In this document: positions 35,301 to 47,300 of the stretch, piece by piece | How the letters are laid out: the number at the start of each line of letters is the position of its first letter | How positions within the stretch are numbered: the stretch's first letter is position 1 | Source: Neodiprion pinetum | Lineage: Eukaryota > Arthropoda > Insecta > Hymenoptera > Diprionidae | Reading direction: 5' to 3' | DNA length: 64,000 nt | Assembly (NCBI RefSeq): GCF_021155775.2 | Contig: NC_060233.1 | Coordinates: forward strand, 24,965,456-25,029,455 | Notes under the pieces: generated by a model | The model's input: only the letters and a program-made list of their open reading frames with translations | What the model was told of the DNA's origin: nothing | The model's database searches: none | Translations under genes and position numbers: made by a program

Positions 35301-38300
35301 CCCTTGACCTCTCGGATTGAGTCCGCGATGTTTTGAAAGACATATGTATATATGAGGCACTCTCTGATCTCCATTTTTCCATCAGTGAACCAAAAACACC
35401 TATTCTCACCAGGTCCCACCAGGTAACGTCATCTACAGGTAAATTCATCGACGTTGGAGGAGGGGATGAGTCCATAGATTTAAAGTGATCATGTCCGGTT
35501 ACATGCCTAAGTTTTATTCATTAGGAATAATTATTTTTTTCGTATTATGTCTTACGCAAAGAAAGACTGGAAATAGGATGAACATTTTAAGGTTTGTTGG
35601 TCACTAGCGCCGAAACTATTCATAGGAGAGGGTCGTGTCCGCGGAGACTTTTTAAGAATGCCAAGATCTACAACATATCAAAAATCCAGATGATTTCACT
35701 AAAACGCAGGGACGCAGTTTTTTTCACAACGAAGATGATCTAGAAGTAAACTTACAAATGTCCAACTTCGTGGGCTGCGACGATAATCCCGCTGAAGCCT
35801 CCAGTATCCTCGATAATCGCGACAGAGTTGACTTTTTCAAGACGTTTGTTAACGACGCAGGCTCCACCAACATATGCAAAACCTATACGGGAAGGAGAAA
35901 TCGAATTAGCCCTACTGAATTATGGATATCATTTTGCGTTGAGATTCGTGTTTTTTTTATCACTTGTTATTTCGTTGTTGTTTATGGGCTTTTTATCATT
36001 ATTATAAGCTTTTTCGACATGATATGTTGAATTAATACCAGAGCAATGAAATTTGTTAATTGCTTTAGCTGCCGTCCCAAACGTTATCACCTGAGATTCG
36101 AAAAAAAAATAGTTACACGAAATATGCCATAGTATATTCTATTTCAAGTGCGGATAGTGACACGTGCTATTTTTTTCAACACCTGTGAAGGAAAGTTTGA
36201 TTTCAGAACCAACCAAAGTACCACTGAGAGCGCGTAAAATTCCGGTTAGGTTAGGTTAGGTTATGTTAGATAACTTACGCTCAAAGTCAGTGCGTAAAAT
36301 TGAGTTATCCGAAAGAGCGCACGCGCCAACTTTGCTATACCGCACTTTTTGGGAATGGGGCACTTTACGCACGCTCCATATGCTTCGAAAATCAAACTCC
36401 CAAGCAAGTGTTGGAAAAAATATCTTTAAAAATTCAACAGTCTTTTTCTTGTATGAATTTGCCACAAGTATGTGAGTTATAATTCAACTTATTAGTGAAT
36501 AGAAATATTTTTCGTATTCAAAGTAAATGAGGTGTGTTTTCGTTAATTAATCTCGGTTTTCTCGTTTGGGCCAGGTATTTATCATTGTTAATTGTTTGTA
36601 GTCTACTAAATGAGAAGGTTTATTCATTATAATAGTATAAGATTATTTGCAGCAGAATTAGTGACCCGTATACGTTGTATATAATAATAATTATCTGTAT
36701 ATAATATAAAAGTATTCCCCGTATTATATACTATTATACACAAGTAAAGTTTTCATTTTGTTGGTTGAAGCAGGCCTCTTTGCAAGCGACATGCATCTGG
36801 TTTCAGTTTTTTATCGTAAGAAGGTAAAAGTGTGGGAAGAAAATTTTGAATAACAAGTTTGATTGTATATCAAGTACCTTTGTAACAATAATTTAAGTTC
36901 GAAGGAATATGTCGAGAGCATGGGTCAATTATTTTGTACAGATAATTAAATAATATGCCAATTTTTTTCTTTTTTGACTCGATTTGTTCAAACAACTTCA
37001 TTGTAAATAACAAATATTATAGACTGATTTTTTTCACTGAAATTATAGCTGTTTGATTTTGATGAAGTAATTCAAGAGATCAACATTCAAAATCTATTAA
37101 TTATTATTACACAATAAAGATTGATTTTCAAAATCGTCGAATTATTATCAGAATTATTATTACGTTGTAGTAGTAATAACAAACTATCGATAGTTACAAA
37201 TATTATTAATATCAGCGTACAAGGAAGACTGATTTCGAAATTCTGTTTTTTGCGCTCTGCCCTATTGTACACTATTTAGAGATCGGATCACCGTTTACTT
37301 TACCTCACGAAAGTGAGATCATTCACACTTTTTGGCTCTAGTTTGTCGAGTAATTGATTTTAAAAATAAATTTCTTCCAAATCTTTATTAACTTGGGTAC
37401 TTAAAGTAAAAATGTCACGACTTCCATCAAGATTAATTCTTTCCCATTTCACTCACGATCTGAATTTTTATACACTTTCTCCAATGTTATAAAAAAAATT
37501 TAAATAATAAGTAAAAAATAGTCATTTCAAAAAACAATATTTTTTTGAATTCAATGATAGAATAAAAATCTTACGGGAATAATTGACATTGAATTGATAT
37601 TGTAAAAAATTGCCCTATTACCAATTATTTTCAAAACTTCATTCGATAGAAATATTTAAAAAATCATCTAATTTAGGAAAATTAGAAAGAACGGTACACT
37701 AAAAATGGCGCAATCATAGATATATGTGTAAATTTAGTTCAAAACGTTTCAGCCAAATGTAACGACTGATAAATATCGAGTGACCCATGATCTCAATGTT
37801 ACCCGCGAATGAGAGAAGATATCCAACATTCAAAAACTCTACCTAATTATTGACATTTTTCGTAGTTAATTTCATTCTTTTTCCAACGGCAAATACTGAC
37901 AATTGTTAGTACGCATTTACGAGTTTTTTTTTTCCTAAATATGAATACCTCGTGTTTTGAGTTCAGTATTATTCATTCCGAGTTTGGATAAAGAGGACGT
38001 TCAGTCTCAAAACTTACCAAGCACGGTCCTTATCAGAAACGCGTCCAAAGATGAGAGACATTTATTAAAACCAGTATAGAAATATAGAGTACATAGAATA
38101 TAAGTGCAGGTAGAATACAGTGAAATGTGAATATTTTATAACGATTTGAAAACTATTGTTTTAACCGTCCTGTCAATACCAATTTTGTTTCACGTCTAGA
38201 GCGGGCAGTCAATTGATTTCTAATCTCCGTGTAGTAAATCAGTTGTTTTAGATTTTTTGACGGTCACAATATCCACATCGAGATATGAAAAAATTCACTG

Positions 38301-41300
38301 TCGATTTCAATAATTTGGTCTCCATAACTTATGATTTACACTAGATTTTAGTAACATATAACAGCAAGACACTAGTAAAAAAGTTTTTATCACAAGAAAT
38401 TTGGCAAACCGTTTTATTAATTAAACTTCTTCGGGATTCGTTTTGATCGACAAATTTTTTGAAAAAATTCCTCCGTTGAAACGATTAAATGGATGAGTTT
38501 TTCGAACAAAATGATTTCGAGAAAAGTTTAATCGGACTTTTATTTTGAAATTGATGTATACATTCATTATCGACTTTTTGTGGATTTTGTCATGAAAATC
38601 TAATGTGCATTACAAGTTATTATGCCGAAACTGTCGACATCTCGCGCATGAATTTTTATAAATCGTAAATATCAAAAGAGCGTGTCATAAAGAAATGAAA
38701 ATACGGTCAATCGATCAAACATTTTTGTAAATATAATTCTAAAAGTTTCAGTTGCGGTCACTTTTTCCGAAACAGAATTGAAACTTGCAAATTTATTTCC
38801 CATTTCCGTGTTCTTCGCGACAACTGTGATAACGCAGTGCTGAAAGGCAGGCGCATTTTTGCAAATCGTAATGTTTTCGATTTTATGACATTGATTCATG
38901 GCGAAGAATCGAGGAAGCAGTTGTAGAAAATGCGATAGGATATCGTCTGCATTATTTATACTATAATTGGCAATATTATGGAAAAGGTGAAAGATTTATT
39001 AAACAGAAATCACACTTGCAGTAGCGTGTATTAAACAGAAGTATAACATTATAGAGAACGAGTAAGGAAAAGGTAAGAAATCAGTTGAAATTTATTTGTT
39101 GACAGTGAGAAAATTGAACAACGTTCAAGTTATAAGAAAAAATGGATGATTTGAACGAAATTAAAGTATAAAAAGAAAAACACGTGTACGGAGATAAAAA
39201 ATAAAATGAAAATTTGCAATCGACGTTTGATTTTTATTGAGAAACGTACCTGCAGTTCCTCTATTGCACACGTCATTCGCGTATTGCCTCCTGCACATAT
39301 CTAATCTGCAACGCAACAACAAAAATGTTCTTTATCCTGTAAATTAAGTATAGTGACTATATTTCGTTTCCCAAAGTCACGAGACAATTTAATTATAACA
39401 GTAATAACAACAGTCATAAAAATATTAATAGTGATTCACAGTATAATTATTCCAAGTGCAAATATTTCAGTAATGAAAAAATTTCGTCAATCTCGGCAGC
39501 CCGCCTAGAGTCTGAGGAATGAGAATAATGAAAAAAAATTATTTTAGCCAATAATCGTACCTGGTGAATACAACATAAAGCTGACCAATGTATTGAAAAT
39601 TAAAACATCATTTAAACTCATCAATGTCTGCGTGTTAATCGGATTTTATAACCGTTACTGCAAAATTGTCCTTCAATTACGCTTCGATGAAATTTTATAG
39701 TAATATCCATTTGTGGAACCCGATCATCGACAATTTTCAAAAACGCTTATTCCAAGTTACAACTATCGATATTAACTGACAATGAAAAGGCTAGAATAGT
39801 ACTTTTCGTAGCATGCGCAGTGTTGCCAACTTGGTGAGAATATTTACCTGTTTAGCGGTTGGCGGGAAATTTGGCGATTTTGAAAGCAACTTGGCTTTTT
39901 TAGCGGGTAATTTTGTGGTTTTCGCCAACTTCACATTTTTACCGGGAAATTTGATGGTTCGATTTTTTTTCATAATGGATTGATATTTACACCATTTTTT
40001 TCTGCAAAAATTTAAATAAACACAAAGGAACAATAACAAATGCAAATACACTATACCCACAGTGAAATATGAAACCAAATAAACTAAAACTACAATCAAA
40101 TATAAACCCAAATAACGAGTCAAATATGATCTCAAATAAACAAACCCAACATCCAGACAAAACCTCAAATGAACAAACCCCAAACAGGTCACATAAAAAT
40201 TCGAATGCATAAACAATTATTTGTAAATTTCACATTCAGATTTTCCAATTTGATATCAGATAGAACATTTCTTGTCATAAAACACAAAAAAATGAAATTG
40301 GTCACGCTAGCATGCTCGTTTTCGTAGGGTTTTATGTACGCCTTTTGATTGGTTTGTCGGGTTTGGTTTTTGAAGTTTGGTGCGTTTTTTTCGCGGATAA
40401 CGTAGCTAGTTCCTCTATTTTTGGGGAGAAATTGTCCAGACGAGCCTAGCGGTTTTTGTTGGGATTTGATAAGGACCCTAGTGGGATTACGACAATCCGA
40501 GTTGGCAACACTGCATACATGTAAACTGAGTCTATTCCAGTTAGACCGATGTTTTCACCAGCCGTAGGACGGAGGCGGGTCATGCCGAAAACATCGCTCG
40601 AACCGAGAAACGGTTTACGAGCGCATACAGAGGCATGAAATAGTACTTTATGTGGCATGCCGCTAAACTAGGTATTTTTAGAGCAAGGATTATGATCTCA
40701 GTACGAGCTGAAGGCGAGCCAAAAGCTAGTACTGCTATCACGCCGTCGAACTAACACGTCGCCATAACCTCAATCATCTCGTGTCGTATTTGTCGACTCT
40801 TTCACGCCTGTGCCGTTAAAAGTATTGTATGGGACGCGTCCGTGGACTATTTTTGATTCGAATAATGATTTCAGTAATAATTTCAATTATTATCCTTGCC
40901 CTGAAAAAATCTACCTAACGGGCATGCCACATATAGTAACATTTTATGGCCTAGTCATGAAAAATTTTAAGGCTTAAAAGTTTTGCTTCCAATAATAAGT
41001 TACGAGTTCTGTGTGAAAACGTCATAAACATAGTGAATTTTGATAGCAGAATGCAAAATGAAGAAAATATTCTGTTATGCTGCAATTTTTGAATAATAAA
41101 TTTTACTTCAAAAGTAAACTATTAACTTGTTTTCAAACGCTCTTAATTATACTGGAGGATTCGGTGCATCTTGTCGATCAGTTTCAACTTCCAGCGAATG
41201 AGAAACTGATTACGTTTTCGGTATTTCCTGCCATGAAAAAATAAATGGTTGCCTATCTGCTGGTGCTTATCGCTAAGGTTTACTGAATCATTTATCTCCG

Positions 41301-44300
41301 TTTTAACAGAATTATTACAACTATCGTAAATGTGTTTCCAATTTTTTTCTTCTTAATATTCTGCTTTTAAATACGACTATCTCTTTTGTCTAAATAAAGC
41401 AAAAATAGTAATCTTCAAGACATGTGTCGGCGAAAAATAGGATTCCAGATCAACATTTTTTCAAAGTATGAATGTTTAAACATCAAGTTTCTATCGACAC
41501 ATCATGCCTGGAAAAATGTTGCCAAGAATATCAAATGACTGACTTTAGCTTTCAGAAAAAAAAGGTTTTAACCCTTACATTTCTTATTATTCAAAGTTAA
41601 CTTGTATGTTGCGAATTTGAAATCAAATGGCAGCAGCGCACTATTAGTTGTAGATGGTTGAATAAATGGTGTAACAACTCTTCTTCTTTTCTAATTTACA
41701 ACATGTTAGTTCAATCGTAGATTGTCGGGTCAAAGACAGGTGGCATTAACGTTATATCCCATATTTGAGTCGAGTGATGTTGAATTAGTTGAGTGATATA
41801 TAGGTCATTCCATGCAAAATAATCCAGCCTGTGAGTCTCTCCTTTTGTTTCCCTTTTTACTCAGAGTCGTCAGCTCAAGAATTGAAAGACAAAAATTTAA
41901 AAAAAAATAAAAAACTGGACCAAGAATATTTTCCTTAACATTTCTTAACAAATTATTCAAGCTATCTCAAAACTATGATGATTTAATTTTTGAAACGATT
42001 TACACAATTTATGATGTAAAATACTGAAGTAGGATTCCCGTTCTTTGTATTTTTCCAGAGGGATTTAAACTATACATTTCAAAAATTTCGATACACTTAG
42101 TTATACATTTGTGAATGGTAATTTTTGTTACAATTTTTTATAATTCAAAAATTCAATTTACCATCATAAACCATTTCATAAATAATTATGATAAACATTG
42201 ATGAAACGTAACGAAACTCATCGTAGAAGTGTTTCTGAACGATGCAGACTGAATAGGCAAAAAATATTTCAAGACAGATACTCTAAGCTCTAAATGACTT
42301 TTTGAACACTTATTTGCATGTATTTTTTGCAAAGTTGCGCCACATTAAAATTACAAAATTTGTTCAAGTAAAAACGCATGGCTCGCTAATTTTTCTAAGC
42401 AATACGCTCAAAAAATAATCTGAAGTGGTTAGGGTCACAGACCGGGTGGTTTGGCATGGAACTCACCATACAATATCATTGTATTATTATACTATCTAAA
42501 CTTACAAAGCCCACGCGACAGTTTATTTCATTAGTCTACATGATCCGTACGGTGTCATTGCAGCCCAGTAGTATAAAATATGATAAGCTGTGATGAATGA
42601 ATTAGATTTATCTTCGGGGTGGTTCAAGTTTCGGCTATATCAAATTTATAAGTTACGAATAAGTTTCGTCGAATTTCTTTTCTTCTACTAAATTGCACAA
42701 TTCATCGTCTGGCAGCCCTCATAGATAAATCTAATAATTATTGCATTTTACCCGGTTGTTAACTGTTTTTATGTATATACAAATTATTTTAAATAATCTA
42801 AAATTTAATCAGCATAATTCCGATATATATACATGTTTCGGATCCGCAAAATATAAATTAAAGATCGGAAAAAAGCTTAATCGCTAAGTAATAAACCATA
42901 CCGGCTGTTCCCTTTGTGCAGCGGCCGCCTTTCCTACGGCGGCACATATCATACCTGTTTTTCAGAATAAAAAGATCGAAAGTATGAAATTATTAATTTT
43001 ATACATAATTATCGAACAAGTTATACATTAGGGTTGAAAAAATATGAGTGTGTATATATTATTGTAAAGCTTCCAAATAGGACGATATCTGGTAAATCGA
43101 TTGTTTAAGTACCTATAGAAAGTTTGAAAAAAATTTAGGAAACGGTAAAAAATAGTAACGTTTTGTGGTGAAACAATTATAAATTGATAAGCTTCCGCTC
43201 ATTTATTCAGGGGCATGAAATATATCAAGAAATGTTAATTTGGTGGAACTATTTTTGAAATATTCCTACAAATACATGATAATTTTTTGAAATATTACCA
43301 AATATTTTACAGCAATATTTCAACAATATATAAAGAAACCAAGTTGAAGATATTTCCATCAATGTTACAATATAATTTCGCATTCGTCAGAAATCTAAGA
43401 AGAAAACTAGATAATCTTACGTTATTAGCGAATCAAAGAGAAAATAAATGATTCAGAATATTTATAGAAATTGTGCCAAATATTTCACGGTAGTGATTGA
43501 AGAAAATGCCTTACAATCATTTTTAAACATTTGTAACAATATTACAGAGTAACGTATTGGAATATGATAGAAAATGTTTCAAAAATATTCTAAAACAACT
43601 TTTAACAATAGCCCAAGATGTTTTCCTAAAATATTTCAGTAATATTGTTAAAAATATTCCAGAGATCATAGAGCAAATATTTCCAAGAAGTGATCGTCAG
43701 TTATTGAAATATTTCATGCCCTGCAGATTGTGAAAATGTGAGGGATTTGCTAATTTTTTTTTCTTTCTAGTTTTATCACATTTTTGAATAGCATTTCGTG
43801 AAAAGAACACCTGGACATTTCTTTCTTGGACTTGCGAAGAGCAATTTCCTAGAAAAACAACATGTTCTGCTCAAGAGTTTTCCGTCTTTTGTTCTAACTT
43901 GTTTCATGTCACAGATTGACGTTTAAAAAACACCTAATCAGAGGTGTGTATCCATCACGGACTTTTTTTTTACTACTTTGCTTTCTAATTCGAAAACAAT
44001 AATATTATTATTTCTTATATACTCTTATTTCTCAACTTTTTTATTACATGTAGCTATAGCATGTGATTACGGAAAGGTTCACTGTAAAGGTAATTTTTGT
44101 ATTTGTAATTTATATTGCATAAAAAAATAAATTTTGATGTGTGTATTCCTTCAGAAAAAGTATTCAACTATTCATTAATCACTTGCAAATTTATTATATG
44201 GTATGTGCAATATGTATACCTATACAGGTATAATATAATGAAAAAATTGAAAGCAAGAATTCTTGATCATCAGTGATGTTGTGTTAGACTTCTTTACACG

Positions 44301-47300
44301 TTTGGTAATACCGTGAAACTTCTCTTAACAGACACCTCTCAACAACGGATTCCTTTTTACAATGGACAGTCTAAAAATCTTTAGTAGCACAATTTACACG
44401 TTAGTATTGTTCTGAATAGCGGACAATCCTCAATAACGGATATTATTTTTAGTCCCGAAGATGTCTGCTATTGGGAAGTTTCACTGTAGAAAAAAAATGA
44501 GTTACTCCTACAGAAAATTAAATGATGAAATATCGGCTTGCTTGCACTGTTTATGGAGTGTTTGGATTGAACGCGATTGTTCAAGAGTGGCTGTACGGAA
44601 TCTACACGGAGAGAAAAAACTAGAGCTTAAGGTAGTTGGGCAGTAATTTTGGAAATCTTTAATTCACGTGAATATTAGTTATGTAATTTTTTGAGTAATT
44701 CTAAATAATCCTGTAAAGTTTTAAAATGATTTACCGTTTAGTTACTGAGTTTTTTGATATTAAAGTTGAGCTATTTTATACTGTGTTGATAGGGACTGGT
44801 TTAAAAACTGAGTTTCGAGTTGGTTGTTTTAAAAGAAAATGTTTAGAACGGGGAAGAAGTATTGAATAAGATAAAATGAATATTTAGGAATAATATATCA
44901 AATTTTTGCGAATTTTGACCATCATTTAATAATTAAAAACGTAATATAAAAAAAAATACGATTGTAATTTTGGTTAGGTTGTACATGATATTGCTAAAAC
45001 ACTTTATTTTTAGTATTTTTTTTGCAAATCTCCCATTGAATCGTAACTGATCTGACATTTTGATTCACAAAAATAAAGGTTATAGCGAGGTAAACATTAA
45101 AGGTTCAAGCAGACTACAATACAAGAAAATCACGTGACGTTGCTAAATTTATTTTCTATTATTTGAGGAATACAGTGCTCACAATTATCCATCGAATGGC
45201 TTTACTGTCGCTACCCAACTACCTCAACGAACGAACGTTGGATACCTCGATAGCAAGCTTTTCTTTTAGAATATGCTTCTGCGCTGCTTCCGCTCATCGC
45301 AAAGAACGGCTCCACGGACAATAAGCTCGGCGTATAGGGACAAACAACAATGTTAAAGTTAGTAACGTTATTCTAACGATTTATGCTGAGGAGAAACCAT
45401 TACTTCGCAATTTTGGAATTGTTAGAAATTTAGTGAACCGTAATGAAACAAAATATACTCATATTTTGAAATCTTTGTAATTGGAAAAATGAGAAAACGG
45501 AAATTTTTTTTCTGTTTCGTTACGGTATCGTTACAAACATCAATCTCGTGAAAAGTCCCTAGAGTCACTTGGACTAATAGCAAGGCTGTCATGCACTGTA
45601 ACCATTGAGTTAACCGAAGGATATTTACAAGAGAGCTCACGGATTTTTGCCGTGAGATTCGTTGCGATTGCTTTTCAAGCGAAGCGTCTGCAGTATAAGA
45701 GGCGTGGCTTGAAACACAATCGCAAGGAGCCTCACGGAAAAAGTCCGTGGGCTCTCTTAGAAATATCCTTCGGACAACTTCATTGTTTTAGCGAAAGGCA
45801 ACGTTGCTATGAATCCAATCGGTTCAGATCTTCGCATGTGCGCTGGTGCATTTAAGAAAAAAAAGGATACGTCGCGCATTAAGGTCATGAAGTACTCCTA
45901 CCTTTGCCGACCGAGCAAACTCCGCGTTTTTCTTTCTATGCTAAATAAACAAACGAACGAAAAGGGTTCAAATTTCGAAGGTGCATCGCTCTTTCGTAGC
46001 GGAATTCGGGAAGGTTACTCATATTCTGAGAATCGTAAAAAAATGTTTGGTTCTTTGACACGTGTTACTATTCCCACAACCAAGGAACGCTCGGCGGTGC
46101 GCCTAGCTGACCGTGAGAGCATTTTTTATTTGTGAAATTATTGCAATTTGTAATACTTGTATAGCGGCCTCAATATTGCATGAAAACCGTCTCACAATGG
46201 CTCATTTTGCTCCTCATTCTTTCCGAAATTGCGCAAAGCATCTCAGCTATGCACTTTTTGGCCCCTGAAAAGAGGGAAATGTGACAATAGTAATACGTGT
46301 CAAAAAACTACACATTTTTTTGACGATTTTCGGGATATGAGTAACATTCCGGGATTCAGCTACAAAAGAGCGATGCACCGTCGAAATTTGGATCCTTTCC
46401 GTTTGTTTGATTTTATAATACAGGAAGAAAAGGGGGCGAGTTTGCTCGGCCGGCAAAAGTAGGGGTACTACATGACCTTAAGCCCATGAGGTCCTAGGGA
46501 ATGGGCAAGAGACGCCTGCGGTGATCGAACGGCAAATAGTCCCTGTGTGAATCCCACAAATTCTTTTGTATTGAGCTCTAGTTTTTTCTCTCCGTGCATA
46601 CTTTCACACACAAATTTAACGTGTGATTATGAATATTAACACGTGCTCAGCAGTTTGAGGAATAGTTGAAATCGCATCCTCAACTTTGTGGAAACCAGTA
46701 CAACAAAAGATTCCTCGAATAAATTTGCATACCTAATAATCAAATTTCGAATCGAAAGTTGAATAGTAATGCGAATAGTTTTGCGCTCAAATAAATTTGT
46801 TTGCACATTTGTTTTGTAAGATGATTGAAAAATCGATACGAACTACTTGAAAATTGTCGTTTGTTATTAACGGGTATTGATTTTGTGTTTATTTTGTTTC
46901 AGAAGTGAACACTCTTACTTTGTAACCGCTACTGCAATGTCGTAGACCGGAAGTCGCCTCTCGCGGAAAAGGTATTTCCCCATATCGGTCAAGGCAGCTG
47001 CTGAATCTATAGCATCTCGACCAACGCGATTCTGTTCCAAATACGGTGTAGCGTCTCTACCCTAGAAGAAAGAAGTTTCATTAATTGCGCCAAGTCAAAA
47101 ACAAGGCTGCGGACGGTTCAAGTCTTCGCTTTACTGCGACGCCCAATGAAATGGCTACGAACGCAGTTTACCAATTTCTCAAAGTCCAGAACAGGCCTTA
47201 CAGTGCGAACGACATCACATCAAATTTGCAGGAATTCAGTAAAGCCAATGTCCATAAGGCGTTAGACAATCTGGTCGAGAGTAAGAAAATATTCGAAAAG

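Larger units (their letters stand above)
34058..35634. repeat. Foldback element split by a mariner-type insertion
   Basis: The outer arms are reverse complements: ggccctctcttatgaatagt against actattcataggagagggtc, and ggtgtttttggttc against gaaccaaaaacacct. They enclose the TA-flanked element at 34359-35207. The right arm ends 122 bp from the protease exon that carries the zinc site. Confidence 0.75.

Noticed and set aside
36060..36110. A sequence resembling '..GTAG' near 36.09 kb on the minus strand
   Set aside because: In the required phase it begins with a stop codon, and no GT donor follows.
38020..38095. A possible third version of the alternative protease exon, with a donor-like GTAAGT and the right end phase
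   Set aside because: No AG acceptor lies at the proper distance and the DMC..C pattern is absent.
39791..40216. A 141-codon open frame on the minus strand (repetitive VYLR-like blocks)
   Set aside because: It lies inside the CAGTGTTGCC MITE and arises from short internal repeats.
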